Positions 49,361 through 60,998 are shown, counted from the stretch's first letter. The stretch: 64,000 bases of DNA from Blattabacterium cuenoti (GCF_014251335.1 NZ_CP059186.1:436289-500288); one strand, 5' to 3'. Translations and numbers: made by a program. The notes: generated from the letters alone by a model not told the origin.

Positions 49361-50929
49361 CTAAATATCTTCATCTAAATAATTGTCACTATTAAAGTCA
49401 ATATCAGGTTCTGATAATGGATTTTTTTCAAAATCCTCATAAGAATAAGGAGGAGACATAAAAAGATTTTCTTTATCAAGAACATTTTTTTTGTAATCTT
49501 CTTCCAAAGCTAATGAAGTATATTTTTTTTCTTCTAAGTTTACAAATTTAGCTTGATCACTTATAAACTTTAAACGAAATTTATCTAGCCCTCCATTTCT
49601 ATGTTTAGCAATTATGATCTCTGCCTGACCTATACAAGAGTCATTTTCTTCGTCAGAATCCCAAATTTGAAATCCATAATATTCAGGTCTGTAAATAAAT
49701 AGAACGATATCTGCATCTTGTTCAATAGCTCCTGATTCCCGTAAATCAGATAATACGGGGCGTTTACTCCCTCCTCTCGTTTCTACTGCTCTAGATAGTT
49801 GAGATAAAGCTATTATTGGGATGTCAAGTTCTTTAGCTATAGATTTGAGATTCCTAGAAATAACTGAGATTTCTTGTTCTCTATTCTGTAGTTTAGAACC
49901 ATAATCATGAGCTCCCATCAATTGCATATAATCTATAAATATCAATTTAATTCCATGTTTAGATATTAACCGACGACATTTTGCACGTAAACTAAATATA
50001 GATAAAGAAGGTGTATCATCTATAAATAAAGGAACATTTTTCAAATTATTAGTTTTGTGTAACAAACGTTTCCAATCTACTTGAGATAAGTTAGCTCTTT
50101 TAATTTTATCTGAAGAAATTCCGGTTTCTGAAGAAATTAACTTTGTAATTAATTGAATTGAAGACATTTCTATTGAAAAAATTATAATTGGAATTTTTTG
50201 ATCTACAACTATATTTCTTACCATAGATAACATAAAAGTTGTTTTCCCCATTCCAGGCCTAGAAGCTAATATAATTAAATCAGAATTTTGCCATCCAGAA
50301 GTAATATGATCAAGTTTATGAAATCCAGAAGAGACTCCACTTAATCCTTCTTTTTCTGTTTTTTTAATTTTTTCAATAGCTTTTTGTATAAGACATTGAG
50401 TTGTTTCATATTTTTTTGCTATTAAATATTTTTGATTAATTTCAAAAAGTTTTGATTCAGCGTTATCTAATAAATCGAAAACATCTGTACTTTCCTCATA
50501 ACATTTTTGAATAATCTCAGAAGAGATACTAATTAATTTTCTTAAAATAAATTTTTGTACTATTATCCGGCTATGATACTCTATATGGGCAGAAGAGATA
50601 ACTTTTTGTGTTAATCCAATTAAATACAATTCTCCTCCTATTGATTCTAATTTTCCGATTCTGCGAAGTTCATTTAAAACAGTGTATAAATCTATAGGTT
50701 TAGAATCATGATATAACTTTTGTATCGCAATAAATATTTCTTGATGTTCTTTTTTATAAAAAATTTCAGGAAAAAGTATATCAATAACCTCATCTAAACC
50801 TTTTTTATCAATCATAATAGCTCCTATTATGGCTTCTTCTAAATCTAATGCTTGAGGAGGTATTTTTCCTTTTTTTGTTACTGAATCAAAACGAAATTTA
50901 TTCGTTTCTTCCTGTCTAATATTATTCAT
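49361..50929 (-). CDS. dnaB: replicative DNA helicase DnaB
   Basis: Hexameric 5'-3' helicase at the replication fork. The product (about 522 residues) has the N-terminal primase-interacting domain opening PPQALDLEEAIIGAIMID, and the RecA-like core with Walker A ASRPGMGKT, SIEMSS, FIDYMQLM (Walker B) and LSQLSRAVE. The C-terminus has an acidic tail. The Met at 50929 (MNNIRQ) or 50938 is possible. Downstream of accA by 60 bases. Confidence 0.96.
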   Translation of the reverse strand: MNNIRQEETNKFRFDSVTKKGKIPPQALDLEEAIIGAIMIDKKGLDEVIDILFPEIFYKKEHQEIFIAIQKLYHDSKPIDLYTVLNELRRIGKLESIGGELYLIGLTQKVISSAHIEYHSRIIVQKFILRKLISISSEIIQKCYEESTDVFDLLDNAESKLFEINQKYLIAKKYETTQCLIQKAIEKIKKTEKEGLSGVSSGFHKLDHITSGWQNSDLIILASRPGMGKTTFMLSMVRNIVVDQKIPIIIFSIEMSSIQLITKLISSETGISSDKIKRANLSQVDWKRLLHKTNNLKNVPLFIDDTPSLSIFSLRAKCRRLISKHGIKLIFIDYMQLMGAHDYGSKLQNREQEISVISRNLKSIAKELDIPIIALSQLSRAVETRGGSKRPVLSDLRESGAIEQDADIVLFIYRPEYYGFQIWDSDEENDSCIGQAEIIIAKHRNGGLDKFRLKFISDQAKFVNLEEKKYTSLALEEDYKKNVLDKENLFMSPPYSYEDFEKNPLSEPDIDFNSDNYLDEDI

Positions 50930-50989
50930 AATAATCATTTTAATTAAATAAACATTATATAATAAAGTAAACAGAAGAATAGAATTGAT

Positions 50990-51946
50990 TTATTCATCAA
51001 AAAAACCAATAGAAATATACTTATTTTTTCTTTTTTGAATCAGGGATTCTATATTAATTTCAGATAATTTATTATGATGTTTAATAATTTGTTTTTTTAC
51101 AAGTTTATAAGCTTTTTCAGGACAAAAATGAGCCCCCCCTAAAGGTTCTTTGATTACATCATCTATAAGATTTAATTTATGCATATTTTCTGCGGTTAAT
51201 TTCAATGCTTCTGCTGATTTTTCTTTATTATCCCGATTTCCCCAAAGTATTGTAGAACAACTTTCTGGAGAAATAACGGAAAACCAGGAATTTTCCATCA
51301 TTGAAACTTTATCTCCTATTCCGATACCTAAAGCTCCCCCACTAGCTCCCTCTCCTATAATTAAAACAATAATAGGAACTTTTAAACACATCATTTCATA
51401 AATATTTTTACCAATAGCTTCTCCTTGCCCTCTTGTTTCTGCTTCAATACCAGGAAAAGCTCCTGGTGTATCAATGAAAGTTACAACAGGTTTTTCAAAT
51501 TTTTCTGCTAATTTCATAAGACGCAAAGCTTTTCTATATCCTTCTGGATTAGGCATTCCAAATCTTCTGTACTGTCTTTCTTTAGTATTTTTTCCTTTTT
51601 GAGTTCCGATAAACATAAAAGTATGATCTTCTATTTTTCCAAAACCTCCTACTACAGCTTTATCGTCCCCAAAATGACGATCGCCATGTAATTCTATAAA
51701 AGAACCTTTTCTTGTTATAGAATGTATGTAATCTAAAGTATAAGGTCTATTTGGATGTCTAGATAATTGTACTCTTTGCCATGGAGTCAAATTACTGTGT
51801 AATTTTTTAATGGTTTTTTCCAGTTTGAATTGCAGTTGATTGCAAACTTCTTTCATGTTGATTCCACTTTTTTTTTCTATTAATACACAGTTTACATATT
51901 GATCCTGAATTTCTTGTATCGGTTTTTCAAAATCTAAATATTCCAT
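50990..51946 (-). CDS. accA: acetyl-CoA carboxylase carboxyltransferase subunit alpha
   Basis: Transfers carboxyl from biotin to acetyl-CoA to make malonyl-CoA for fatty-acid synthesis. The 318-residue product starts [13 protein letters not shown], matching the family N-terminus; an ATG at 51988 would overlap sdhB and add a nonconserved leader. Landmarks are [42 protein letters not shown] and [12 protein letters not shown]. It lies 13 bases after sdhB. Confidence 0.97.
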   Translation of the reverse strand: MEYLDFEKPIQEIQDQYVNCVLIEKKSGINMKEVCNQLQFKLEKTIKKLHSNLTPWQRVQLSRHPNRPYTLDYIHSITRKGSFIELHGDRHFGDDKAVVGGFGKIEDHTFMFIGTQKGKNTKERQYRRFGMPNPEGYRKALRLMKLAEKFEKPVVTFIDTPGAFPGIEAETRGQGEAIGKNIYEMMCLKVPIIVLIIGEGASGGALGIGIGDKVSMMENSWFSVISPESCSTILWGNRDNKEKSAEALKLTAENMHKLNLIDDVIKEPLGGAHFCPEKAYKLVKKQIIKHHNKLSEINIESLIQKRKNKYISIGFFDE

Positions 51947-51959
51947 ATTAAAAAAAAAA

Positions 51960-52727
51960 TTAAGTAGTAAATGATTGAATATATTCACTATTCATAAAAG
52001 AAATATATTCTGTAGATATTCCTTTCGGACATTCAATTTCACATGCTCTAGTATTAGTACAACTTCCAAATCCTTCCTCATCCATTTTTTTTATCATATT
52101 CACAACTCTTTTTTTTCTCTCTATTCTTCCTTGAGGTAATAAAGCAAGTTGAGAAACTTTTGCAGCTACAAATAGCATTGCCGATCTATTTTTGCATGCA
52201 GCTACGCATGCTCCACAACCAATACACGTAGCTGCATCAAAAGCTTTATCTGCTTGATCTTTTGGAATTGGAATCATATTTCCATCTATTGTTTTTCCAA
52301 ATGTATTTACAGAAATATATCCACCTGACATAACAATCCTATCAAAAGAAGATCTATCTACAATAAGATCTTTAATTATAGGAAAAGGTTTAGCCCTCCA
52401 AGGCTCTACATATATAGTTTCTCCATCATGAAAATGACGCATATGAAGTTGACAAGTGGTAATTAAATTATCGGGCCCATGAGGTCTTCCATTAATATAT
52501 AGAGAGCACATTCCACAAATTCCTTCACGACAATCATGGTCAAATGATATAGGAGAAGAATCTTCCTTATTATGTATAATAATATTATTGCGTATGATCT
52601 GACTATTTAATAAATCTAACATTTCTAAAAATGAACTATTAGGAGATATATTCTCTATTTGATAAGTTTTAAAATAGCCCTTCTCTTCACGATTTTTTTG
52701 TCTCCATATTTTTAACTTAAAATTCAT
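51960..52727 (-). CDS. sdhB: succinate dehydrogenase iron-sulfur subunit
   Basis: Electron-transfer subunit linking SdhA to the menaquinone site. The product (about 255 residues) has the 2Fe-2S ligands [10 protein letters not shown] with a further Cys in TCQLH, then [13 protein letters not shown] and [14 protein letters not shown] for the other clusters. The Met at 52727 ([12 protein letters not shown]) fits the family start better than those at 52745 or 52739. It lies 32 bases after sdhA. Confidence 0.96.
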   Translation of the reverse strand: MNFKLKIWRQKNREEKGYFKTYQIENISPNSSFLEMLDLLNSQIIRNNIIIHNKEDSSPISFDHDCREGICGMCSLYINGRPHGPDNLITTCQLHMRHFHDGETIYVEPWRAKPFPIIKDLIVDRSSFDRIVMSGGYISVNTFGKTIDGNMIPIPKDQADKAFDAATCIGCGACVAACKNRSAMLFVAAKVSQLALLPQGRIERKKRVVNMIKKMDEEGFGSCTNTRACEIECPKGISTEYISFMNSEYIQSFTT

Positions 52728-52759
52728 AAGTTCTTTCATACACAATCTTTGATTATTTT

Positions 52760-54787
52760 TTATTTATAGGAACGTGACTGTACTTTTACAAAAGTAAAAT
52801 TTAAATTTTCTTTATGCATAATTTCTTCACTTACAGGACAGTTTTCACGATATTCCCATATAGAAACATATTTATAATGTACATCATCACGAAGAGCTTC
52901 TCCTTCTTTTGTTTGATATTCTTCACGAAAATGACTTCCACAAGATTCTTTTCTATTCAAAGCATCCATAGCCATTAGTTCTCCTAATTCTAAAAAATCT
53001 GCTACACGTCCAGCTTTTTCTAATTCAGAGTTTAATCCATCATCAATATTTCCTGGAACAAAAATATTTTTCCAAAATTCATCTCGAAGTTCTTGTATCT
53101 TTTTTATAGCTTTATGTAATCCTATATGATTTCTACTCATTCCTACATACTTCCACATAATATTCCCAAGTTTTTTATGAAAAAAATCAACAGGTATATT
53201 TCCATGGTTTTGAATAAGTTTTTGAATTCTACTTTTTACATTTTTTTCGGATCGTTGAAAAGCGATATGTTTTGTAGATATTTTTTCTGTAATACATTCA
53301 GATAAATAATCCGATATGGTATATGGTAAAATAAAATATCCATCAGCTAATCCCTGCATTAATGCAGAAGCTCCAAGTCTATTGGCTCCATGATCAGAAA
53401 AATTTGCTTCTCCTAAAACATAACACCCAGGAATAGAAGACATTAAATTGTAATCAACCCACAATCCTCCCATTGTATAATGTACTGCTGGATAAATTTT
53501 CATAGGAGTTTTATAAGGATTATTATTAGTAATTTTTTCATACATATGAAATAAATTTCCATATTTAGATTCCATTATTTTTTCTCCTAATTTTTTTTTA
53601 TCCCATGAACTGGGGTGTGGAATACCAAATTCATTCGCTTTTTCTTTTCCATATTTTTCTATAGAAAAACTAAAATCTAAAAATACGCCTTCTTTTGTTT
53701 CATTATTTTCTATTCCAAGCCCTTGATCACAACGTTCCTTAGCTGCTCTAGAAGCAACATCTCTCGGGACAAGATTTCCAAATGAAGGATAACGTCTTTC
53801 AAGATAATAATCTCTATTCTCTTCACTTATATCCTCAGGTTTTTTAGACCCATTACGTATGGAAATAGCATCTTCTTGATTTTTAGGGACCCATATTCTT
53901 CCATCATTTCTTAATGATTCAGACATTAATGTTAATTTAGATTGATAATTTCCATGTACTGGAATACAAGTGGGATGTATTTGAGTGTAACAAGGATTAG
54001 AAAAAAATCCTCCTTTTTTATGAACTTTCCATATAGCACTTGCATTAGACCCCATTGCATTGGTAGATAAAAAAAATATATTACCGTAACCTCCTGAAGC
54101 TATAACTATAGCATGCGCGGCATGTCTTTCTATTTCTCCGGAAATAAGATTTCTTGCAATGATCCCTTTTGCAACCCCATCCACAATAACTAAATCTAAC
54201 ATTTCATGACGATTATACATCTTTATTTTTCCTATTCCTATTTGTCTAGACATAGAAGAATAGCATGATAATAGAAGTTGTTGTCCTGTTTGTCCCTTTG
54301 CATAAAAAGTTCTAGAGACTTTCGTCCCACCAAAAGATCTTGTCTCCAAATATCCAGCATAATCACGAGCAAATGGAACCCCTTGGGCCACACACTGATC
54401 TATAATATTAGATGAAATCTCTGCTAAACGATAAACATTTGCTTCTCTAGATCTATAATCTCCACCTTTAATTGTATCATAAAAAAGTTGATAGATTGAA
54501 TCGTTATCTCCTTTATAATTTTTAGATGCATTAATCCCACCTTGTGCCGCTACAGAATGTGCTCTTCTTGGAGAATCTTGGTAACAAAAGGCTTTCACTC
54601 TATATCCTAATTCTGATAAAGAAACGGCAGCTGAGCTTCCAGCAAGTCCTGTCCCTACTACAATAATTTCGATATTAGATCTATTATTTGGAGATACTAA
54701 TTGTAAAGTAGATTTATGATTTTCCCATTTATGGGTTAACGGACTAACTGGAATTTTTGAACTAATATTGAAGGTGTTTTTCATCAA
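52760..54787 (-). CDS. sdhA: succinate dehydrogenase flavoprotein subunit
   Basis: FAD subunit oxidising succinate to fumarate. The 675-residue product has [13 protein letters not shown] (FAD Rossmann), [11 protein letters not shown] with the FAD-linking His, HPTCIP, and GGLWVDYNL. The length matches the Bacteroidetes/epsilon type (class shared with fumarate reductases). It lies 10 bases after sdhC. The direction of the reaction cannot be read from sequence. Confidence 0.97.
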   Translation of the reverse strand: MMKNTFNISSKIPVSPLTHKWENHKSTLQLVSPNNRSNIEIIVVGTGLAGSSAAVSLSELGYRVKAFCYQDSPRRAHSVAAQGGINASKNYKGDNDSIYQLFYDTIKGGDYRSREANVYRLAEISSNIIDQCVAQGVPFARDYAGYLETRSFGGTKVSRTFYAKGQTGQQLLLSCYSSMSRQIGIGKIKMYNRHEMLDLVIVDGVAKGIIARNLISGEIERHAAHAIVIASGGYGNIFFLSTNAMGSNASAIWKVHKKGGFFSNPCYTQIHPTCIPVHGNYQSKLTLMSESLRNDGRIWVPKNQEDAISIRNGSKKPEDISEENRDYYLERRYPSFGNLVPRDVASRAAKERCDQGLGIENNETKEGVFLDFSFSIEKYGKEKANEFGIPHPSSWDKKKLGEKIMESKYGNLFHMYEKITNNNPYKTPMKIYPAVHYTMGGLWVDYNLMSSIPGCYVLGEANFSDHGANRLGASALMQGLADGYFILPYTISDYLSECITEKISTKHIAFQRSEKNVKSRIQKLIQNHGNIPVDFFHKKLGNIMWKYVGMSRNHIGLHKAIKKIQELRDEFWKNIFVPGNIDDGLNSELEKAGRVADFLELGELMAMDALNRKESCGSHFREEYQTKEGEALRDDVHYKYVSIWEYRENCPVSEEIMHKENLNFTFVKVQSRSYK

Positions 54788-54797
54788 AAAATGTTAA

Positions 54798-55451
54798 TTA
54801 TCTCATTCTATCGTTAAAAAAAAACCAAATAGCAATAATAGAAAAACCAGAACATATAAACCACAGATATAAACTTCCAAACTTTTGTAGACAAGCCAAT
54901 CTTTTTTTATTAGATAGACCCAATGATTGAAAAGAAGATTTAAATCCATGATTTAAATGAATTCCTAAAATAAAAAATGAAAATACATATATCAATGTAT
55001 AAAAAGGATTCTTGAATAAAGAAACAACTATATTATAATCAGAAACGAAATGATTTGAATACTTCATAGGAATCATAAAATTAATAAGATGTAAAACTAA
55101 AAAACATAATATTAAAATTCCTGTATATACCATTGTACGACTACTAAATGAAGTAGTAACATAAGAATTCATAGCATAATCAATTTCTCCTTTTATTTTT
55201 CTATTTACCAAATGTAGTTTAACTCCTAATAAAATATGAATTATAAAACCTACAGCAAGAACATATTCCATTATTCGTATAAATATATTTTTTCTCATGA
55301 AAAAAACAGCATCGTTAAATGCCTTTTCTCCTGAAAAAAGAAGTAAATTAACACTTAAATGCAACAGTAAAAAAATCATTAAAAAAACTCCTGTAGTCGC
55401 CATAACCACTTTCTTTCCAATAGAGGATTGAAAAAAATTGTAATGATTCAC
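54798..55451 (-). CDS. sdhC: succinate dehydrogenase cytochrome b subunit
   Basis: Single membrane anchor subunit of the Bacteroidetes-type complex II, which lacks a separate SdhD. The 217-residue product opens with SSIGKKVVMATTGVFLMIFLLLHL (heme-coordinating His in LLHL) and has five transmembrane helices, with further His in HILLGVKLH, VLHLINF and GIHLNHGF as expected for a diheme b subunit. First gene of sdhCAB-accA. Confidence 0.95.
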   Translation of the reverse strand: MNHYNFFQSSIGKKVVMATTGVFLMIFLLLHLSVNLLLFSGEKAFNDAVFFMRKNIFIRIMEYVLAVGFIIHILLGVKLHLVNRKIKGEIDYAMNSYVTTSFSSRTMVYTGILILCFLVLHLINFMIPMKYSNHFVSDYNIVVSLFKNPFYTLIYVFSFFILGIHLNHGFKSSFQSLGLSNKKRLACLQKFGSLYLWFICSGFSIIAIWFFFNDRMR

Positions 55452-55515
55452 CGATTGAAATTCATAATTTCAGTAAATATAAATAAGATATTCGAAATAT
55501 TTTATATAAATTGTA

Positions 55516-56670
55516 TTATTTTCCTATTTCTTGTAAAGCTTTCACCAGCAAATCTATATCTTTTTTTTCATTAAAAATTCCAAAAGAAATTCTAATAGGC
55601 ATTGTTTGATTCAACAAACATTTGTCTGTTATAATAGATTGAATCACATGAGATACTTTTTTATTGCTATTGCAGGAACTTCCTTTAGAAACAGAAACTC
55701 CCATTAAATCTAAATGAAAATATAATAAATGATTTTTTTTTGTGGGATATAAAAAATTTAATATAGAAGGAATGCTTTTTTTAGGATGAGATGATAATCC
55801 ATTGAAAATGATATTGGGAATTATTTTTTGTAATTCTGAAATACAATAAGATTTTAAATCTTTCATTTTTTTTATATAATTTTTGAAATTGCAATAAGAT
55901 AAACGTAAGGCTTCTGATAATCCAGCAATTCCATGTATATTTTCCGTACCTGAACGAATACCATATTCCTGAACTCCACCAGTAATGAAAGGTTTCATTT
56001 TTTTTAAAATATTATTTCTTATAAATGCAAAACCTATTCCTTTTGGCCCATAAAATTTATGTGCACTTGCCGTAGCAAAATCAAAATGAAATTTTTCCAT
56101 ATTAATAGGAAAATTTCCTAACCCCTGTATGGTGTCCGAATGAAAATAAGCATTATATTTTTTACATAAAAAAACTACTTTATCTACCTCTAATAAATTT
56201 CCAATTTCATTATTAGCGTACATTAAACTCACAAGTGTTTTCTTATATACATTCTTTTTTAATATTTCTTCCATATTATTAAAATCTAATATTCCTTTTT
56301 CATTAATTGAAATAAAATCTACAGATATTTTGTATCTAAAAGATAAATCTATAACTGTCTGTAATACAGATTGATGTTCTAATTTTGAGGTTATAATATG
56401 TCTGATCCCTAAATCTAAAACTGAAGATCTCAATACAAGATTATTGGATTCAGTCCCTCCAGAAGTAAAAATAATCTCAGAAGGAGATGCTTTAATATTT
56501 TTAGCGATACAAATTCTAGATTCCTCTAAAATTGAACGAGCTTCTCTTCCATAACTATGTTGCACAGAAGAAGGATTTCCTAATGAATATTTTAATGTAT
56601 GAATTATCACTTTCAAAACTTCATCTCTTATAGGAGTAGAAGCGGCGTTATCCAAATATGCTCTAGTCAT
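55516..56670 (-). CDS. iscS: cysteine desulfurase (NifS/IscS-like)
   Basis: PLP enzyme that takes sulfur from cysteine for Fe-S clusters or tRNA thiolation. The 384-residue product begins RAYLDNAASTP, has the PLP Lys in SAHKFYGPKG, HHIITSKLEHQSV-type His contact, and the active-site Cys in KGSSCNSN on a short loop. The serines and asparagines around this Cys differ from the usual GSACTS. Assignment to IscS rather than another cysteine desulfurase subgroup is provisional. A separate SUF-type enzyme may exist elsewhere. Confidence 0.85.
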   Translation of the reverse strand: MTRAYLDNAASTPIRDEVLKVIIHTLKYSLGNPSSVQHSYGREARSILEESRICIAKNIKASPSEIIFTSGGTESNNLVLRSSVLDLGIRHIITSKLEHQSVLQTVIDLSFRYKISVDFISINEKGILDFNNMEEILKKNVYKKTLVSLMYANNEIGNLLEVDKVVFLCKKYNAYFHSDTIQGLGNFPINMEKFHFDFATASAHKFYGPKGIGFAFIRNNILKKMKPFITGGVQEYGIRSGTENIHGIAGLSEALRLSYCNFKNYIKKMKDLKSYCISELQKIIPNIIFNGLSSHPKKSIPSILNFLYPTKKNHLLYFHLDLMGVSVSKGSSCNSNKKVSHVIQSIITDKCLLNQTMPIRISFGIFNEKKDIDLLVKALQEIGK

Positions 56671-56739
56671 TTACTATTGAAAAATTTACATATATATACA
56701 AATATATAATGTATTCAAATTCCGTTTGTTAAAAATATA

Positions 56740-56769
56740 TTGTAATAAAAAATCTCATCTTTAATTTTG
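56740..56769 (+). promoter_or_regulatory. candidate promoter of rny
   Basis: TTG (56740-56742), 19 bases, then TAATTTTG (56762-56769) fits the Bacteroidetes pattern with a shortened -33 box. It would give a leader of about 140 bases before rny. The rest of the 247-base gap (56671-56917) is very AT-rich; a TATATTTG box at 56706-56699 on the minus strand could serve the cysteine desulfurase but lacks a -33 box. Confidence 0.45.
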
Positions 56770-56917
56770 TATATTTATCATATAAATATATTGGGATTAA
56801 TTAAAATATTTTAAAGTCTTCATTAAAAAGAAGCTTTATAGCTTTTGTTAAATATTTGTTGTTTTAATAATAATATTATTAAAATGTCTATTTTATTTTT
56901 ATTTAAATTGAGTGAAT

Positions 56918-58489
56918 ATGAAAATAAATGTTGGATTTTCGGTCCTAATGGGGTTTTTGATTGGAATTATTACATGTTATTTTTTTGGGAAAAAAACTAT
57001 ATTAAAAAAATATATTCAATTATTAGAAAAAGCTAATTTTCAGGCTAAAAATATTATAAGAAGTGCAGAAAAAAAAGGAGAATCTATAAAAGAAAAGAAA
57101 ATGCTCCAAGCAAAAGAAAAATTTATAGAACTTAAATCTAAACATGAAAAAGATGTTTATTTAAGAGAAAAGAAAATAATTGATATAGAAAACAAAACAA
57201 GAGAAAAAGAAAATAGATTATCTAAAGAAATAGAAATTTATTTTAAAAAAAATAATCGTTTAGAAGCACAAATGCATGATTACGAAAAAAAATATAAAAT
57301 TCTTAAAAAGAAACAAGAAGAATTTGAAAATATGCATACTCAACAAGTAGAATTACTTGAAAAAATATCTAATTATTCTTCTGAAGAAGCTAAAAATGAA
57401 TTAATCGAAATTCTTAAAGGAGAAGCAAAAGCAAAAGCACAAACTCATATACAAAACATTATAGAAGAATCACAACTAACAGCAAAATTTGAGGCAAAAA
57501 AAATTATCATTCAAGCTATTCAAAGAATTGGAACTGAAGAAGCTGTAGAAAATGCTGTATCAGTTTTTCACATAGAATCAGATGATGTTAAAGGTCGTAT
57601 CATAGGACGAGAAGGAAGAAATATAAGAGCTTTAGAAAAAGCAACGGGAGTAGAAATTATTGTAGATGATACTCCAGAAGCAATTCTTTTATCTTGTTTT
57701 AATCCTATACGAAGAGAAATAGCTCGATTAGCTCTTCATAAATTAGTTATAGATGGACGGATCCATCCAGCTAGAATCGAAGAAATAGTATCAAAAACAG
57801 AAAAACAAATTGAAGAAGAAATAATAGAAGTCGGAAAAAAAAATATTATAGATTTAGGAATTCATGGAATCCATCCTGAATTAATTAGAATGGTAGGAAG
57901 AATGAAATATCGTTCTTCTTATGGACAAAATCTTTTACAACATTCTCGTGAAGTTGCTCATTTATCAGGGATCTTAGCTTCTGAATTAGGATTAAATTCA
58001 AAATTGGCAAAACGTGCCGGATTATTACATGACATAGGAAAAGTACCGGAAAATGAATCAGAACTACCTCATGCAATTCTAGGGATGCAATGGGCAGAAA
58101 AATATGGAGAAAATATGGAAGTTTGTAATGCTATAGGTTCACATCATGATGAAATAGAAATGAAAGTATTACTATCTCCTATAGTACAAGTTTCAGATTC
58201 TATTAGTGGAGCTCGTCCTGGAGTAAGAAGAAATTCTTTTGAATCTTATTCAAAAAGGCTAAAAAATTTGGAAGATATAGCGTTTAGTTTTGATGGAGTT
58301 AATAAAGCTTTTGCCATACAAGCAGGAAGAGAATTACGTGTATTAGTTGAAAGTGATAAAATCGATGATAAAAAAGCTTTTCAATTATCTTGTGATATAA
58401 CAGAAAAAATAAAAAACGAAATGACTTATCCTGGTCAAATTAAAGTGACAGTGATTAGAGAAACTCGAGCTGTACAAATAGCTAGATAA
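56918..58489 (+). CDS. rny: ribonuclease Y
   Basis: Membrane-anchored endoribonuclease that starts mRNA decay. The 523-residue product has one N-terminal transmembrane helix (about 4-24), a long Lys/Glu-rich coiled coil (about 30-200), a KH domain ([21 protein letters not shown]) and an HD domain ([20 protein letters not shown] with the metal-binding [10 protein letters not shown]). The ATG at 56918 is preferred to an in-frame GTG 6 bases earlier. A deoxyhypusine synthase-like gene follows after 13 bases. Confidence 0.96.
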   Translation: MKINVGFSVLMGFLIGIITCYFFGKKTILKKYIQLLEKANFQAKNIIRSAEKKGESIKEKKMLQAKEKFIELKSKHEKDVYLREKKIIDIENKTREKENRLSKEIEIYFKKNNRLEAQMHDYEKKYKILKKKQEEFENMHTQQVELLEKISNYSSEEAKNELIEILKGEAKAKAQTHIQNIIEESQLTAKFEAKKIIIQAIQRIGTEEAVENAVSVFHIESDDVKGRIIGREGRNIRALEKATGVEIIVDDTPEAILLSCFNPIRREIARLALHKLVIDGRIHPARIEEIVSKTEKQIEEEIIEVGKKNIIDLGIHGIHPELIRMVGRMKYRSSYGQNLLQHSREVAHLSGILASELGLNSKLAKRAGLLHDIGKVPENESELPHAILGMQWAEKYGENMEVCNAIGSHHDEIEMKVLLSPIVQVSDSISGARPGVRRNSFESYSKRLKNLEDIAFSFDGVNKAFAIQAGRELRVLVESDKIDDKKAFQLSCDITEKIKNEMTYPGQIKVTVIRETRAVQIAR

Positions 58490-58502
58490 AATAATAAAAA
58501 TT

Positions 58503-59477
58503 ATGAAAGACTCCCCTATTACTTCTTTTATTAAGAAATACTTTATTCATTTTAATGCTTTAACTTTATCAGAAGCAGCTAAAGCATATAAATATCATAT
58601 TAAAAATGATGGAAAAATGATGATTACACTAGCAGGAGCAATGAGTACTGCAGAATTAGGAAAAATTTTATCTGAAATGATACGAAAAGATCAAGTTCAT
58701 ATTATTTCTTGCACAGGAGCTAATTTGGAAGAAGATATATTAAATTTGATAGCTCATTCTCATTACAAAAAAATACCTCATTACAGAGATTTAACTCCTG
58801 ATGAGGAAAAAAATTTCCTAAAAAAAGGTTATTACAGGGTAACAGATACTTGTATTCCAGAAGAACAAGCTTTTAAAGAATTACAAAAACATATTTTAAA
58901 AGTATGGATAAGAGCTAAAGAAAAATCAGAACGTTATTTTCCTCATGAATATATTTATCAATTATTATTAGAGAATATTTTAGAACCTTATTACAATATA
59001 GATTCAGAAAACAGTTGGGTATTAGCTGCAGCAAAAAAAAATATACCTATAATAGTCCCAGGATGGGAAGATAGCACAATAGGAAATATTTTTGCTTCAT
59101 ATTGTATGAAAAAACTGTTTCAACCTTTTCTTGTAAAAAATGGAGTTGAATATATGATGTTTTTAGCAAAATGGTATCAGAAAGAATCCATAAAACATAA
59201 AATAGGTTTTTTTCAAATTGGAGGAGGAATATCAGGAGATTTTCCTATTTGTGTGGTCCCTATGTTATCTCAAGATATAGGAATTAATCCTACTCCGTTT
59301 TGGTCTTATTTTTGTCAAATTTCTGATTCAACAACCAGTTATGGATCTTATTCTGGAGCTATTCCTAATGAAAAAATTACTTGGGGTAAACTGGATAAAG
59401 ATACTCCAAGATTTATCATTGAATCAGATGCGACTATAGTTGCTCCCCTTATTTTTGCATATATATTAAATATGTAA
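58503..59477 (+). CDS. deoxyhypusine synthase-like NAD enzyme (bacterial branch, active-site Lys absent)
   Basis: Member of the deoxyhypusine synthase fold, whose eukaryotic members transfer the aminobutyl group of spermidine. The 324-residue product shows TLAGAMSTAELGKILSEMI, ISCTGANLEED, VPGWEDSTIGN and DSTTSYGSYSGAIPNEKITWGKL. Where eukaryotic enzymes have the catalytic Lys (GGGVVKHH), this has GGGISGDF (240-247), so classical hypusination is unlikely; bacteria also lack eIF5A. Polyamine (spermidine- or homospermidine-type) synthesis is a reasonable guess for this branch but is not shown here. It directly follows rny. Confidence 0.85.
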   Translation: MKDSPITSFIKKYFIHFNALTLSEAAKAYKYHIKNDGKMMITLAGAMSTAELGKILSEMIRKDQVHIISCTGANLEEDILNLIAHSHYKKIPHYRDLTPDEEKNFLKKGYYRVTDTCIPEEQAFKELQKHILKVWIRAKEKSERYFPHEYIYQLLLENILEPYYNIDSENSWVLAAAKKNIPIIVPGWEDSTIGNIFASYCMKKLFQPFLVKNGVEYMMFLAKWYQKESIKHKIGFFQIGGGISGDFPICVVPMLSQDIGINPTPFWSYFCQISDSTTSYGSYSGAIPNEKITWGKLDKDTPRFIIESDATIVAPLIFAYILNM

Positions 59478-59554
59478 TCTATTATAACATATATGAATAT
59501 AGGAATTATGTATGTAACTTTACTTTATTTTATATTTAATTTATTATATATTAT

Positions 59555-60982
59555 ATGATGAAGAATTTATATGATCTTGTTGTTATTGGTTCTGGACCAG
59601 GAGGATATATATCCGCTATTAGAGCAAGTCAATTGGGCCTTCGGACTGCTATTATAGAAAAATATCAGAAATTAGGCGGAACATGTTTAAATGTAGGCTG
59701 TATCCCTTCTAAATCTCTTTTAGATTCTTCTAAATATTTTTTTTTAGCTAAAAAAAATTATTCTTCACATGGAATTTTTTTTGAAAAATTATTTATGGAT
59801 TTCAGAAAAATGATGGATAGAAAAAATAAAATAGTAGAAAATATAAATAATGGAATAAAATATTTAATGAAAAAAAATAAAATAGATGTGTATCAAGGAA
59901 TCGGCTCATTTAAAACCAAAAATATTCTGTCTGTAACAGATATAAAATCCTTTCAGAAAGAAAGGAAAGAAATACAATTTAAATATTGTATAATATCCAC
60001 AGGATCTAAGCCTTTATGTTTATCCCAGTTAAATTTTGATATAGAAAATAGAATTATTTCTTCAACAGAAGCTATTAATTTAAAAGAAGTCCCAAAAAAA
60101 TTAATCATAATTGGAGGAGGGATAATTGGATTGGAGTTAGGTTCTATTTTTAATAGATTAGGAAGTAAGATTATCATATTAGAAACTATGGATAAAATTA
60201 TATCAAATATGGATAATTCTTTAAGTCAAGAAATGCGAAAAATATTAGAAAAATCTTCTATTCAAATAGAAACCTCTTTATCTGTTACCAGTATATTTAA
60301 AAAAAATCATGAAGAAATATCTGTTTTAGCAAAATATCATGATGGAAAAGAAGTTCATTTCACAGGAAATTATTGTCTTATATCAATAGGAAGAATTCCG
60401 TATACAAAAAATATGGGGTTAGAAAATATAAAAATAAAAATCAATAAAAAAGGATTTATAGTTGTAAATGATGATTTACAAACTTCTGTTAACAATATAT
60501 ATGCTATAGGAGATGTTATAGGAGGAAAAATGTTAGCCCATAAGGCTGAAGAAGAAGGATTATATGTAGTAGAACATATATCGGGTAAAAAACCAAATAA
60601 ATTAAATTATGATTTAATCCCATCAATAATTTATACTTATCCTGAAGTAGCTAGTGTTGGACAATCAGAAAATGAAATTAAAAAAGATAAAATAGAATAT
60701 AATATAGGAATTTTTCCTATGAAAATATTAGGAAGGGCTAGAACAAGTGGCTGTACAGACGGTTTTTTAAAAATGATTTCCCATAAAAAAACAGATGAGA
60801 TATTAGGAGTTCATATAATTGGAGATCATGCTTCAGATATGATTATGGAAGCATCTGTAGCTATGGAATTTAGATCCTCTTCAGAGGATATATATAGAAT
60901 ATGCCATCCTCATCCCACTCTCAGTGAAGCATTCAAAGAAGCAGCTCAACTAAATTTTGAGAATCGTTCTATCCATATATGA
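59555..60982 (+). CDS. lpdA: dihydrolipoyl dehydrogenase
   Basis: E3 flavoenzyme of pyruvate/2-oxoglutarate dehydrogenase and L protein of glycine cleavage (gcvT is in this window). The 475-residue product has GSGPGGYISA (FAD), the redox disulfide GGTCLNVGCIPSK (Cys44, Cys49), GGGIIGLELG (NAD), AIGDVIGGKMLAHKAEEEG, and the C-terminal HPHPTLSEAFKEAA with the catalytic His. Starts ATG at 59555 or 59558. Confidence 0.96.
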   Translation: MMKNLYDLVVIGSGPGGYISAIRASQLGLRTAIIEKYQKLGGTCLNVGCIPSKSLLDSSKYFFLAKKNYSSHGIFFEKLFMDFRKMMDRKNKIVENINNGIKYLMKKNKIDVYQGIGSFKTKNILSVTDIKSFQKERKEIQFKYCIISTGSKPLCLSQLNFDIENRIISSTEAINLKEVPKKLIIIGGGIIGLELGSIFNRLGSKIIILETMDKIISNMDNSLSQEMRKILEKSSIQIETSLSVTSIFKKNHEEISVLAKYHDGKEVHFTGNYCLISIGRIPYTKNMGLENIKIKINKKGFIVVNDDLQTSVNNIYAIGDVIGGKMLAHKAEEEGLYVVEHISGKKPNKLNYDLIPSIIYTYPEVASVGQSENEIKKDKIEYNIGIFPMKILGRARTSGCTDGFLKMISHKKTDEILGVHIIGDHASDMIMEASVAMEFRSSSEDIYRICHPHPTLSEAFKEAAQLNFENRSIHI

Positions 60983-60998
60983 AATATGAAACGTGTAG

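Noticed and set aside
56884..57036. 50-codon ATG frame overlapping the rny start
   Set aside because: Runs out of frame through the conserved rny N-terminus and has no family signature.
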